A stretch of DNA of 60,136 nt from the NCBI RefSeq assembly GCF_008801835.1, contig NZ_VZOW01000034.1, positions 1 to 60,136 of the forward strand, given 5' to 3'. The notes beneath the pieces were generated by a model. The model saw only the letters and a program-made list of their open reading frames with translations. It had not been told where the DNA came from and ran no database searches. Positions 38,463-47,025 of this stretch are shown one piece after another; position 1 is the stretch's first letter; each line of letters begins with the position of its first letter. A program made the position numbers and the translations under genes. Source of the DNA: Cupriavidus pauculus (GTDB lineage Bacteria > Pseudomonadota > Gammaproteobacteria > Burkholderiales > Burkholderiaceae).

Positions 38463-38933
38463 TTAGAGCTCAGCCTTGAGTTGATTGAGCAGGTCTGCGT
38501 GCACCTGCGCGTTCACTTCACGCTTGAGGATCTGCTCGGCACCCTTGACGGCCAGCACGGCAACCTGGTCGCGCAGCGTTTCGCGTGCCCGGGTCACTTG
38601 CTGTTCTGCCTCGGCCTTGGCCTGGGCAATGATGCGTGCGGCTTCTGCCTGGGCGTTCTGCTTGATCTCGTCGGCGGCCATCTGGGCGCGCTTCTCAGCG
38701 TCGGCCACACGTTGCGCGCCTTCGGTGCGGGCTTCGGCCATGGCCTGGTCCACACGCTTGTTGGCGAGTTCAAGCTCCGCCTTGCCCTTTTCGGCAGCGG
38801 CGAGGCCATCGGCGATCTTCTTTGCGCGTTCGTCGAGCGCCTTCACCAGCGGCGGCCAAATGAATTTGGCAACAACCCACCACAGGATGAAGAACACGAC
38901 CATCTGCGCAAAAAACGTTGCGTTCAGATTCAT
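38463..38933 (-). CDS. atpF: ATP synthase b subunit
   Basis: The 156-residue stator subunit has one N-terminal membrane helix (FFAQMVVFFILWWVVAKFIWPPL) followed by a long charged Ala-rich coiled coil (ALDERAKKIADGLAAAEKGKAELELANKRV and onward), which forms the dimeric peripheral stalk. Only one b-type gene is present, so the stalk is a homodimer. It is 105 bases after atpE. Confidence 0.97.
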   Translation of the reverse strand: MNLNATFFAQMVVFFILWWVVAKFIWPPLVKALDERAKKIADGLAAAEKGKAELELANKRVDQAMAEARTEGAQRVADAEKRAQMAADEIKQNAQAEAARIIAQAKAEAEQQVTRARETLRDQVAVLAVKGAEQILKREVNAQVHADLLNQLKAEL

Positions 38934-39038
38934 GGTGTGTTCCTTTCGGTAATCAAACTACAGATAAATGCACAAGGGCGGCCAGGCCATCGGACTGAGG
39001 CCTGCGCCGCCCGTCAGCATCATGCAGACCGAAAAGAC

Positions 39039-39305
39039 TTACTGAATGACCGACAGCAGCGGGTTGGCGAAGGCGAACAGCATTGCAACACCCACACCGA
39101 TCAGGAATGCAGCGTCGATCAGACCAGCCAGCAGGAACATCTTGGTTTGCAGCGGGTTCATCAGCTCAGGCTGACGTGCGCATGCCTCGATGTACTTGCC
39201 ACCCATCAGGGCGATACCCAGGCAGGCGCCGATAGCGCCCAGACCGATGATGATGCCGATGCCGATAGCGGTCAGACCCTGGATGTTGGCGAGATATGCT
39301 TGCAT
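39039..39305 (-). CDS. atpE: ATP synthase c subunit (ion-translocating ring)
   Basis: The 88-residue double-helix hairpin has the first membrane helix with the Gly-rich GIGIIIGLGAIGACLGIALMGG, the polar loop EACARQPEL (Arg-Gln-Pro) and the second helix with the ion-binding carboxylate Asp64 in LLAGLIDAAFLIGVG. The aspartate and the absence of the Na+-type Gln/Ser-Glu set indicate proton coupling. It lies between atpB and atpF. Confidence 0.98.
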   Translation of the reverse strand: MQAYLANIQGLTAIGIGIIIGLGAIGACLGIALMGGKYIEACARQPELMNPLQTKMFLLAGLIDAAFLIGVGVAMLFAFANPLLSVIQ

Positions 39306-39367
39306 GATGACTCCTTTAATTTAGAGAGACTTAGAACCAAAAAACCAAAAAACGAAGAACCGGAAAA

Positions 39368-40237
39368 TCAGTGGTGATCGTGAGCCTGGCCGATATACAC
39401 CAGCGTCAGCATCATGAAAATGAACGCCTGGAGCAGCACGATCAGAATGTGGAAGATCGCCCATACGGTGCCGGCAACCACGTGGCCGACGAAGCCCAGC
39501 GCGGAGAGATCGGCGCTGAACGTCCAGATCGAACCGAGCAGCGCGATCAGCAGGAAGACCAGCTCGCCGGCGTACATGTTGCCGAACAACCGCATGCCCA
39601 GCGAAACGGCCTTGGCCAGAAACTCGATCACGTTCAGCACCAGGTTGAACGGGGCCAGGTACCACTTGGCGCCGAACGGTGCGGAGAACAGTTCGTGCAT
39701 GAAGCCGCCCGCGCCCTTGATCTTGAAGCTGTAGTAGATCATCAGCACCAGCACCGAGCACGACATGCCCAGCGTGCCGTTCAGATCGGCCGTGGCCACT
39801 GCGCGGTGGTGCGGAAGATGAACGTGGAAGATGCCCAGCACGTTGTTCAGGCCGGTGACCCAGTCGACGGGGATCAAGTCGATCGCGTTCATCATGGTGA
39901 TCCAGCAGAACACCATCAGCGCCAGCGGCGCAATCCACGAACGGTCGCCGTGGATGATGCCCTTGGCCTGGTCGTCGACCATCTCGACGATCATTTCCAC
40001 GAAGGCCTGGAAGCGACCCGGCACGCCGGGCGTGACGCGGCGGGCGGCCGCGTACAGGAAGATGATGGCGATTGCGCCGCACAGCACCGACCAGAACACG
40101 GTGTCATAGTTGATGACACTGAAATCGACCACGGAATGCTGCTTGCCGCCGACCGAATTAAAGTTCTGCAAGTGTTCGGCGATATAGCCTGAGGGTGTGA
40201 GCACGTGCTCCGCGCCTTGAGTAGCTTCAGCTGACAT
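39368..40237 (-). CDS. atpB: ATP synthase a subunit
   Basis: The 289-residue membrane stator subunit forms the two proton half-channels. It has several long helices, the essential arginine in AVSLGMRLFGNMYAGELVFLL and a His-rich C-terminus (VYIGQAHDHH). The periplasmic N-terminal part (HVLTPSGYIAEHLQNF) is usual for betaproteobacteria. A 283-base gap (40238-40520) separates it from atpI; I see no gene or clear hairpin in that gap. Confidence 0.97.
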   Translation of the reverse strand: MSAEATQGAEHVLTPSGYIAEHLQNFNSVGGKQHSVVDFSVINYDTVFWSVLCGAIAIIFLYAAARRVTPGVPGRFQAFVEMIVEMVDDQAKGIIHGDRSWIAPLALMVFCWITMMNAIDLIPVDWVTGLNNVLGIFHVHLPHHRAVATADLNGTLGMSCSVLVLMIYYSFKIKGAGGFMHELFSAPFGAKWYLAPFNLVLNVIEFLAKAVSLGMRLFGNMYAGELVFLLIALLGSIWTFSADLSALGFVGHVVAGTVWAIFHILIVLLQAFIFMMLTLVYIGQAHDHH

Positions 40238-40520
40238 GTCGAAACGAACGGTATATTGCGAAATTTGTATGTCGGCGCCGACTTCAGCGACAACCGGTAC
40301 GCGTCTTGCTTTGGCCTTCGGTCACATGACCGGTCACCGCCTGGGCAAGGACGCCCTTTTGTTCTGGCAAAACCTGACTCACGCAGCGCTGCATCGTGAT
40401 GACGCGCTGCGCGTGAAACCTCTTGATATTCCGGATGGGTGCCTCACCTGAGACCGAATCCCACGCCGTGGCACCGCCTTTTTGGCGCCAAGGGCGACGG
40501 GATCCGCGAAAGTCCGGGTT

Positions 40521-41018
40521 CTACCGGATCGCGAGCGCCACCCAATAAGTCTTGAGCGCCAACAGGAACGTGACCAGCATCGGTATCCAACGCAGATCGC
40601 GGTACAGCACGATCACCAGCACCAGCAATGCCACGGTGCCGAAGACCTTGATCGCCTCGCCGGCCACCAGGCCACCCACCGACGGCTGCCCGCGCGACAA
40701 CCACAGCCGCAGTGCGAAGAAACCGCTCGGCACAGCGCAAGCCAATCCGCCAAACAAGGCCGACCAGCCCGACGGCGCCGCGTCGCGCGCGAACACTGCC
40801 CACGCCAGCGCCGACAGCACGGTAACGGCAAACTGCGCCACCACCACCTTCGCCGGCGTCATGCGCGACGGCCGCAACGCGCTTTCACCAAGCAGCTTCA
40901 CCGCATCGGCGTGCGACAGCGGATCGACAATCTCGTCTTCCCGCCCGGCGTCATCATCCCAGTCGTCGCGCCAGTCATCGGCGCGATGATTGCTGCGGGG
41001 CCGACTGTCGTGAGACAT
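40521..41018 (-). CDS. atpI: ATP synthase-associated AtpI-like protein
   Basis: The 165-residue protein has a charged N-terminal tail with many Arg and Asp residues (RADDWRDDWDDDAGREDE), then about four hydrophobic helices (VVVAQFAVTVLSALAWAVFA, WSALFGGLACAVPSGFFALRLWL, GEAIKVFGTVALLVLVIVLY, WIPMLVTFLLALKTYWVALAI). This is the AtpI layout: an assembly or Mg-related helper of the Fo ring, not part of the final enzyme. I chose the ATG at 41018 (MSHDSRPR) because it starts the protein-like region; the ribosome site is weak. It is the first gene of the atp operon, 105 bases after the proposed promoter. Confidence 0.87.
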   Translation of the reverse strand: MSHDSRPRSNHRADDWRDDWDDDAGREDEIVDPLSHADAVKLLGESALRPSRMTPAKVVVAQFAVTVLSALAWAVFARDAAPSGWSALFGGLACAVPSGFFALRLWLSRGQPSVGGLVAGEAIKVFGTVALLVLVIVLYRDLRWIPMLVTFLLALKTYWVALAIR

Positions 41019-41462
41019 CTCGCCGGCTTGCGAACGGTCCTGCTGTCGGTCTCGAACCACCACCTGCCTAGCCTCGTTCCAGGCCGGAACTTTTTGGGTC
41101 CGGCCAGAATTCAAACCGCACGATTCTATTAGGAATCGCTGATTCGAGTCAACGTGCTTTCAGTTAGCTTGCAGTGAATTCCGCACAACGGTTGCTATCA
41201 CGCTTCCATGATGGCTAGCGTGATATTGCGCAGCAACGATGCGAAACGTAATTGGATTGCGGAGCCGGATGGGGGCACGATGGCGATTTGGCCCACCGCG
41301 GCGCGCCCTCGACCCAGCGCGGCGATGTGCCTGGCTGGGGCGTGCGTGCGGTTATCGCGCAGATTCTGGCTGCAAGATGGTGCACGCGCCCTCGGTTGTC
41401 GCGTGGCGCCGACAGCGGCAATGATTCATCGGTAAAACCGTTGCCGCCCGGCGCATAACCGG
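41019..41462. promoter_or_regulatory. 444-base gap between atpI and parB
   Basis: The stretch from the atpI start to the parB stop holds the atp promoter near 41123-41152. I found no supported gene and no clear terminator for the parAB transcript, so some read-through from parB into atpI is possible. Confidence 0.5.
41123..41152 (-). promoter_or_regulatory. Sigma-70 promoter of the ATP synthase operon
   Basis: On the minus strand TTGACT (41152-41147, five of six) is followed after 18 bases by TAGAAT (41128-41123, five of six). Transcription would start near 41116, about 100 bases before atpI. The surrounding DNA is AT-rich. Confidence 0.7.
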
Positions 41463-42356
41463 CTAGGCGCTGGTCGCAGGCTCCCGCAGGCGCGTGAGGA
41501 CGCCGTCCAATGCGTCGTTGCTGCTGAAGTGAATCGTCAGCTGGCCTTTGCCGCGCGCGCCCAGCTTGATCTGCACGGCTAGGCCGAGCATGTCCGACAG
41601 TTCTTCCTCAAGCCGCGCCACGTCGCGCGTGCCATTGCCCTGTTTCTGCTTGAGCGACTTGAGGTCGAACGGCTTGAGCGTCGAGGCCACGAGCTTTTCG
41701 GTCTCGCGTACGGACAGGCGCTTGTTGACGATCTGGTTGGCCAGCGTGATCTGATTGGCGCCATCCACCGCCAGCAGCGCGCGGGCGTGACCCATGTCGA
41801 GATCGCCGGCCATCAGCATGGTCTGGACCGGCGCGACGAGATTCAGCAGGCGCAGCAGGTTGGATACCGCACTGCGCGAGCGGCCCACCGACTCGGCGGC
41901 CTGCTCGTGCGTAAAGTTGAATTCGCGGATCAGGCGCATGATGCCCTGCGCCTCTTCCAGCGGGTTGAGGTCTTCGCGCTGAATATTCTCGATCAGCGCC
42001 ATCGCGGCCGCGGCTTCGTCGGGCACGTCCTTGACGAGCACCGGCACGCGGTCCAGTCCGGCCAGCTTGGATGCACGGAAGCGGCGTTCGCCGGCAATGA
42101 TCTCGTAGCGCCCTTCTTCGGCCACGCGCCGCACCAGGATCGGCTGCATCAGGCCCTGCACGCGGATGCTGGCGGCGAGTTCCTGCAGCGCGCCTTCGTC
42201 CATCCGGGTACGGGGCTGATACTTGCCGGGCTGCAGCTGATCGACGCGCAACACCGTCGGCGCGCCCTCCTGCTTCGCGGTTTCGACAATCTCCGCCGGT
42301 CCGCCCAGCAGCGCTTCCAGTCCCCGGCCCAGGCCCTTTTTCTTCGCGGTCACCAT
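41463..42356 (-). CDS. parB: Chromosome-partitioning protein ParB (CTPase, parS-binding)
   Basis: The 297-residue protein starts MVTAKKKGLGRGLEALLGG, the conserved ParB/Spo0J N-terminus. It has the CTP-binding ParB/Srx-type domain (QPRTRMDEGALQELAASIRVQGLMQPILVR, AGERRFRASKLAG), the arginine patch and the ENIQREDLNPLEEAQG box, followed by a helix-turn-helix (THEQAAESVGRSRSAVSNLLRLLNL) and a dimerisation C-terminus. It loads at parS and slides as a clamp. The ATG at 42356 is clear; the open frame continues far upstream through parA without meaning. parA ends 32 bases before it. The parS sites lie 2.1-3.8 kb upstream. Confidence 0.97.
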   Translation of the reverse strand: MVTAKKKGLGRGLEALLGGPAEIVETAKQEGAPTVLRVDQLQPGKYQPRTRMDEGALQELAASIRVQGLMQPILVRRVAEEGRYEIIAGERRFRASKLAGLDRVPVLVKDVPDEAAAAMALIENIQREDLNPLEEAQGIMRLIREFNFTHEQAAESVGRSRSAVSNLLRLLNLVAPVQTMLMAGDLDMGHARALLAVDGANQITLANQIVNKRLSVRETEKLVASTLKPFDLKSLKQKQGNGTRDVARLEEELSDMLGLAVQIKLGARGKGQLTIHFSSNDALDGVLTRLREPATSA

Positions 42357-42388
42357 GCTCGCATCCTTGCTGTCTAAGTTGCGGGCGC

Positions 42389-43162
42389 TCAGCCGAGCTG
42401 CCGCACGCGCGCGATCATTTCCGCGCCGAAATCGAGATACGCCTTTGCGCCCTTGGACGACGCATCGAACGCGACGCCGGGCATGCCGTACGACGGCGCC
42501 TCGGCCAGTCGCACATTGCGCGGGATCACCGTCTTGAACACCTTCTCGCCGAAATGGGCCTCGAGTTGCGCCGACACCTGTTGCTGCAGCGTGACCCGCG
42601 GATCGAACATCACGCGCAACAGGCCGATGACCTTGAGGTCGCGATTCAGATTGGCATGGACCTGCTTGATGGTGTTGACGAGGTCCGACAGCCCTTCCAG
42701 CGCGAAGTACTCGCACTGCATCGGCACAATCACGCCGTGCGCCGCGCACAGGCCGTTCAGCGTCAGCAACGACAGCGATGGCGGGCAATCGACCAACACA
42801 AAATCGTACTGGTCATCGACCTCGGCCAGCGCCTGCTTGAGCCGACGCTCGCGCTGTTCCAGTTCGACCAGTTCGACTTCCGCGCCGGCCAGCTCGCGGT
42901 TGGCCGGCAGCACGTCATAACGGCCCGATTCGGAACGCTGGCGCGCTTGCGCCACCGAAGCCAGCCCCACTAGCACCTGGTACACGCTGTGTTCCAGCGC
43001 CTGTTTGTCGATCCCCGAACCCATCGAGGCATTGCCCTGCGGGTCCAGGTCGACGAGCAACACACGCTGGTCCTGCGCTGCCAGACCGGCGGCGAGATTC
43101 ACCGTGGTGGTGGTCTTGCCGACGCCGCCTTTCTGGTTTGCGATCACGAATACCTTGGCCAT
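42389..43162 (-). CDS. parA: Chromosome-partitioning ATPase ParA (Soj)
   Basis: The 257-residue deviant Walker ATPase has KGGVGKTTTTVNLAAGLA with the signature lysine, the LLVDLDPQGNASMGSG box and the DCPPSLSLLTLNGL Walker B. It lacks the N-terminal regulatory extension of plasmid type Ia ParA proteins, consistent with the chromosomal Soj type. It drives segregation of the ParB-parS complex along the nucleoid. It is co-oriented with rsmG (85-base gap) and parB. Confidence 0.97.
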   Translation of the reverse strand: MAKVFVIANQKGGVGKTTTTVNLAAGLAAQDQRVLLVDLDPQGNASMGSGIDKQALEHSVYQVLVGLASVAQARQRSESGRYDVLPANRELAGAEVELVELEQRERRLKQALAEVDDQYDFVLVDCPPSLSLLTLNGLCAAHGVIVPMQCEYFALEGLSDLVNTIKQVHANLNRDLKVIGLLRVMFDPRVTLQQQVSAQLEAHFGEKVFKTVIPRNVRLAEAPSYGMPGVAFDASSKGAKAYLDFGAEMIARVRQLG

Positions 43163-43247
43163 ATGCGCTCGAAGCTCCTTGGTGCGCCATATTCGATCCG
43201 ATTTTATTCGTCGGATGAATAATGCTCAATAGTTCACAAATGTGGAT

Positions 43248-43955
43248 TCAACGCCGCGACAACACGACGAGATGTCGCTCGGCATCCAGTTCCGGCACCG
43301 CCAGCTTCGGCACTGCGTCGACCTGCCATAGCTGCATCAGGCCAGCCGCCTCCATGCGGTCAAGTTCGTCCTGGGGATAAACGCCCTTCATCGCCAATAA
43401 TTTGCCGCCCGGCGCCAGCAGATGGCCGGACAGCTTCACGAAATCGCTTAACTCGGCAAAGGCGCGCGACGTGATCACGGCATAGCCGTCCGGATCGTCG
43501 ATTTTTTCAACCGGTCCCCAATGGGCCGACGCGTTGGTCAGACGCAGTTGCGCGCGGCATTGCGTCAGAAACGCCGTTTTCTTCTGCACGATGTCGACCA
43601 TCAGCACGGAGACGTCCGGCGCCGAAATCGCCAGCGGAATGCCTGGCATCCCGCCCCCCGATCCCACATCGAGCACCCTGCCCCGCGCAGCATTGGGTAC
43701 GACGTTGGAGCACGCGGCTTCCGCCAGCGCGGGCACTGCGGCAAGCGAATCGAGCAGATGATGCGTCAGCATTTCATCCGGGTGACGGATGGCCGTGAGG
43801 TTGTAGACGCTATTCCATTTGCGCAAGAGCGTCAGGTACGCGAACAGCGTGTCGATCTGCGACGGCTCCAACTTCAGGCCGATCGCATCGAGCCCGATTT
43901 CGAGACGCTTGCGCTGGGCGGTGTCGTCCACCACGGAATATCGAAAGCCGCCCAC
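43248..43955 (-). CDS. rsmG: 16S rRNA (guanine527-N7)-methyltransferase RsmG
   Basis: RsmG (formerly GidB) methylates G527 of 16S rRNA with S-adenosylmethionine. The 235-residue protein has the family N-terminal helical part (LFAYLTLLRKWNSVYNLTAIRHPDEMLTHHLLDSLA), the SAM motif RVLDVGSGGGMPGIPLA and VITSRAFAELSDFVKLSGHLL. The start is GTG at 43955, directly after the TGA of mnmG (TGAGTG), so translation is coupled. A later start would remove only non-conserved residues. Confidence 0.96.
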   Translation of the reverse strand: MGGFRYSVVDDTAQRKRLEIGLDAIGLKLEPSQIDTLFAYLTLLRKWNSVYNLTAIRHPDEMLTHHLLDSLAAVPALAEAACSNVVPNAARGRVLDVGSGGGMPGIPLAISAPDVSVLMVDIVQKKTAFLTQCRAQLRLTNASAHWGPVEKIDDPDGYAVITSRAFAELSDFVKLSGHLLAPGGKLLAMKGVYPQDELDRMEAAGLMQLWQVDAVPKLAVPELDAERHLVVLSRR

Positions 43956-45911
43956 TCAGGCCGCCTCCTGCCCGCTGCCCGCCGGCGGCGTGGTCTGCGG
44001 CGAGCGGCCCATGCCCTTCTTCTTGAGGTGGACCAGCAGCAAGGAAATCGCAGCAGGCGTCACACCCGAAATGCGCGAGGCCTGACCCAGGGTTTCGGGC
44101 CGGTGCTGGTTCAGTTTCTGGCTGACCTCGAAGCCCAGCCCCCGCACTTCGGTGTAGTCGAAATTCGCCGGCAGCTTGGTGGCTTCGTTCGCTTCGAGCT
44201 TATCGACCTCGGCGGCCTGGCGAGCGATGTATCCGTGGTACTTGATGCCGATTTCGATCTGCTCACGAATCTGCTCGGCCAGGCGCGGATCATCCGATAG
44301 CGACGCCTCCGGTGCGAACCGGCCGCCCTGCAACGACATCAGCGCTTCGTAGCCTACCTCCGGGCGCCGCAGCAGATCGGCCAGCGAATACTCGCGCTCG
44401 ATGACTTTCCCGAGCAACGGCACCGCGTCGGCTTCTGGCAGCAGCGCCGGGTTCACCCACGTGCTCTTGAGCCGCTCTGTTTCACGTGAAACAGCATCGC
44501 GCTTGCGATTGAAGGCACCCCACCGTGCGTCGTCGACCACGCCCAATTCACGCCCCGCTTCCGTCAGGCGCATATCGGCGTTGTCCTCGCGCAGGCTTAG
44601 CCGGAACTCGGCCCGGCTCGTGAACATGCGATATGGCTCGGTCACGCCGCGGGTGATCAGGTCATCCACCAGCACGCCCAGATAAGCCTGATCGCGGCGC
44701 GGCGTCCAGGCGTCGCGTTCACGCACGTAGCATCCAGCGTTGATGCCGGCGAGCAGGCCCTGCGCCGCCGCTTCCTCATAACCGGTGGTGCCGTTGATCT
44801 GGCCCGCAAAGAACAAGCCTTCGATCGCCTTGCTTTCCAGAGATGCCTTGAGCCCGCGCGGGTCGAAATAGTCGTATTCGATGGCGTAGCCCGGGCGCAG
44901 GATGTGCGCGTTCTCCATGCCGCGGATCGAGTGGACCAGCTCAAGCTGCACATCGAACGGCAGGCTCGTGGAGATGCCATTCGGATAGAACTCGTTTGTC
45001 GTGAGCCCTTCTGGTTCAAGGAAGATCTGATGGCTTTCCTTGCTCGAAAATCGGTGGATCTTGTCTTCGATACTGGGGCAATAACGCGGACCCACGCCTT
45101 CGATCACGCCCGTGTACATCGGCGAGCGGTCCAGGCCGCCACGGATAATGTCGTGGGTACGGCTGTTCGTGTGGGTAATCCAGCACGGCAGCTGTTGCGG
45201 GTGCTGATCGGGATGGCCGAGAAACGAGAACACCGGCACCGGGTCCAGATCGCCCGGCTGTTCTTCCATTGCTGAAAAGTCGATCGTGCGCCCGTCGATA
45301 CGCGGCGGCGTGCCGGTCTTCAGCCGGCCCTGCGGCAGCTTGAGTTCCTTGAGACGCGCCGACAGCGAGACAGCCGCCGGGTCGCCCGCGCGGCCGCCAG
45401 TGTAGTTATCGAGCCCGACGTGAATCTTGCCGTCCAGAAACGTACCGGCCGTTAGCACGACCGCGCGCGCGCGGAAATCGATGCCAGCCTGCGTACGTGC
45501 GCCGACCACACGGTCGCCCTCCACCATCAGGTCGTCCACCGCTTGCTGGAACAGCATCAGGTTTGGCTGGTTTTCCAGCCGGGTGCGGATCGCTTTCCGA
45601 TACAGGACGCGGTCAGCCTGAGCGCGGGTCGCACGGACCGCCGGACCCTTGCTCGAATTCAGGATCCGAAACTGGATGCCCGCCTCATCGGTAGCCGCAG
45701 CCATCGCGCCACCCATCGCGTCCACTTCCTTGACCAGATGTCCCTTGCCAATGCCGCCAATCGACGGATTGCAGCTCATCTGCCCCAACGTTTCGATGTT
45801 GTGCGTGAGCAGCAGCGTCTGGCAGCCCATTCGCGCGGCGGCGAGAGCGGCTTCGGTGCCGGCGTGACCACCGCCGACGACTATGACGTCGAATTCTTTC
45901 GGGTAAAGCAT
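43956..45911 (-). CDS. mnmG: tRNA uridine-5-carboxymethylaminomethyl modification enzyme MnmG (GidA)
   Basis: MnmG works with MnmE to modify wobble U34 of several tRNAs. The 651-residue FAD protein has the N-terminal dinucleotide motif VIVVGGGHAGTEAALAAARMG, the GidA signatures (CNPSIGGIGKGHLVKEVDAMGG, GMENAHILRPGYAIEYDYFDP) and the C-terminal GidA-associated domain (ISGVTPAAISLLLVHLKKKG). The start at ATG 45911 follows GGAGGAGGTG. The frame is open 54 codons further, but that part is parS and terminator sequence read through. A perfect parS site lies inside the coding sequence (44478-44493) and encodes the VSRET part of a non-conserved linker. Confidence 0.97.
   Translation of the reverse strand: MLYPKEFDVIVVGGGHAGTEAALAAARMGCQTLLLTHNIETLGQMSCNPSIGGIGKGHLVKEVDAMGGAMAAATDEAGIQFRILNSSKGPAVRATRAQADRVLYRKAIRTRLENQPNLMLFQQAVDDLMVEGDRVVGARTQAGIDFRARAVVLTAGTFLDGKIHVGLDNYTGGRAGDPAAVSLSARLKELKLPQGRLKTGTPPRIDGRTIDFSAMEEQPGDLDPVPVFSFLGHPDQHPQQLPCWITHTNSRTHDIIRGGLDRSPMYTGVIEGVGPRYCPSIEDKIHRFSSKESHQIFLEPEGLTTNEFYPNGISTSLPFDVQLELVHSIRGMENAHILRPGYAIEYDYFDPRGLKASLESKAIEGLFFAGQINGTTGYEEAAAQGLLAGINAGCYVRERDAWTPRRDQAYLGVLVDDLITRGVTEPYRMFTSRAEFRLSLREDNADMRLTEAGRELGVVDDARWGAFNRKRDAVSRETERLKSTWVNPALLPEADAVPLLGKVIEREYSLADLLRRPEVGYEALMSLQGGRFAPEASLSDDPRLAEQIREQIEIGIKYHGYIARQAAEVDKLEANEATKLPANFDYTEVRGLGFEVSQKLNQHRPETLGQASRISGVTPAAISLLLVHLKKKGMGRSPQTTPPAGSGQEAA
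44478..44493. other. parS: parS site inside mnmG
   Basis: A perfect TGTTTCACGTGAAACA palindrome, the universal chromosomal parS, lies in the mnmG coding sequence 1.5 kb from the other three. It is a predicted ParB loading site. Confidence 0.93.
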
Positions 45912-45998
45912 GGGACACCTCCTCCGGGAGGCTGGGCGGGAAAAAACAGGATGCCGAATTATAGCGGCAATCGAATGTCGTTCCCCGCTCGGACACGA

Positions 45999-46014
45999 TG
46001 TTTCACGTGGAACA
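45999..46014. other. parS: parS site with one mismatch
   Basis: TGTTTCACGTGGAACA differs from the consensus at one position (A to G in the right arm). It lies 88-103 bases before the mnmG start. Confidence 0.85.
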
Positions 46015-46047
46015 TGGCGTCGGCGATACCTGCTGGGAGCGAATGTG

Positions 46048-46063
46048 TGTTTCACGTGAAACA
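46048..46063. other. parS: parS site
   Basis: A perfect TGTTTCACGTGAAACA, 49 bases from the previous site (start to start), in the gap upstream of mnmG. Confidence 0.95.
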
Positions 46064-46086
46064 CCACGCGCAAAACACGTCGTCAA

Positions 46087-46112
46087 ACAAAAAGCCCCGC
46101 TTCCGCGGGGCT
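46087..46112 (-). terminator. Terminator downstream of the N-formylglutamate amidohydrolase gene
   Basis: AGCCCCGC-TTCC-GCGGGGCT (46093-46112) is followed on the minus strand by TTTTTGTTTG. It stops the Bug/amidohydrolase transcript and sits between two parS sites. Confidence 0.88.
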
Positions 46113-46126
46113 GTGCAGACAGTCAC

Positions 46127-46142
46127 TGTTTCACGTGAAACA
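46127..46142. other. parS: parS site
   Basis: A perfect TGTTTCACGTGAAACA that ends three bases before the stop codon of the neighbouring amidohydrolase gene. Confidence 0.95.
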
Positions 46143-46144
46143 CG

Positions 46145-47023
46145 TCAGAGGCGGTCGCGGATATAGGCGGCGACAGCGGCGCTGAGCGACGCGAGATCCC
46201 GCTGCAGCGATGAGAATCCGTCGTTCGGTGCCTTGGTGGCTTCATCCATATACAACGGCCGCCGAATTTCGATTTGCAGGCTGTTGCGGCGCTCCGCAGG
46301 TCGGCCAATCTGAGCGATCAACTGCACGCCCTTGTACGGATCGTTACGCGCCACGGTGTATCCCATGCCACGCAGCTGGCCTTCCACCAGATCAACGATC
46401 CCCGGCTCGCAAGTAGTGCCGTCCCGGTCGCCGAGCACAAAGTCAGCCAAGGGCCGCGGGCTGACGATCTTGAGACGCTCGTAGGCATTATTCGGCATCG
46501 AGTGCAGATTCAGATGCCACAGTGCGCCGAACTTCCGATATGCGGCCTCGACCGCCTCCGCCAGCGCCGCATGATACGGCCGGTAGTAGCGTTCGATACG
46601 GTTACGCACCTCCGCCACGGTCAGCTTTCGGTCGTAAATCGGCGTCGCAGCGTCCAGCTTCCGCCAGATCAGTCCGTAGCCAAGCCGCGTCTTCTCCCCT
46701 GGGGATAACGGCGTCGGCCACGGCTCGGCCAGCAGGTCTGGATCCAGATCATCGAGCGTCCGGTTCGGATCGATATACACGCGCGGGAATGTCGCCCCGA
46801 TCAGCGTACCGCCAACCTTTGGAATGGCTGCCCACAGCGTATCGATATGGGTATCCTCGCCCCCGCGCAGCCGATGCAGCGGCACTGCCGCGTCAAAATC
46901 GGATGGATAAAAGACCCCGCTGTGCGGCGAATCGCATACCAGGGGAATTGCATCGCCCTCTGGCAATGCGAGTGTAAATGGGCCACCGGGCGCATCGCCA
47001 GTCACCGCTTGGTAAGTCGTCAT
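46145..47023 (-). CDS. N-formylglutamate amidohydrolase family enzyme
   Basis: The 292-residue protein matches the FGase (HutG2-like) family: CDSPHSGVFYPSDF near the N-terminus, RGGEDTHIDTLWAA, ATFPRVYIDPNRTLDDLDP, RYYRPYHAALAEAV, LNLHSMPN and SLQIEIRRPLYMDEAT. Known members hydrolyse N-formyl-L-glutamate to formate and glutamate in histidine breakdown, but other hut genes are absent here, so another N-acylated amino acid is possible. The ATG at 47023 is two bases after the TGA of the Bug binding-protein gene, so the two are translationally coupled. Confidence 0.9.
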   Translation of the reverse strand: MTTYQAVTGDAPGGPFTLALPEGDAIPLVCDSPHSGVFYPSDFDAAVPLHRLRGGEDTHIDTLWAAIPKVGGTLIGATFPRVYIDPNRTLDDLDPDLLAEPWPTPLSPGEKTRLGYGLIWRKLDAATPIYDRKLTVAEVRNRIERYYRPYHAALAEAVEAAYRKFGALWHLNLHSMPNNAYERLKIVSPRPLADFVLGDRDGTTCEPGIVDLVEGQLRGMGYTVARNDPYKGVQLIAQIGRPAERRNSLQIEIRRPLYMDEATKAPNDGFSSLQRDLASLSAAVAAYIRDRL

Positions 47024-47025
47024 GA

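Noticed and set aside
45912..46073. N-terminal extension of mnmG by 54 codons
   Set aside because: The added residues come from parS sequence read as protein; the strong ribosome site and homology support the ATG at 45911.
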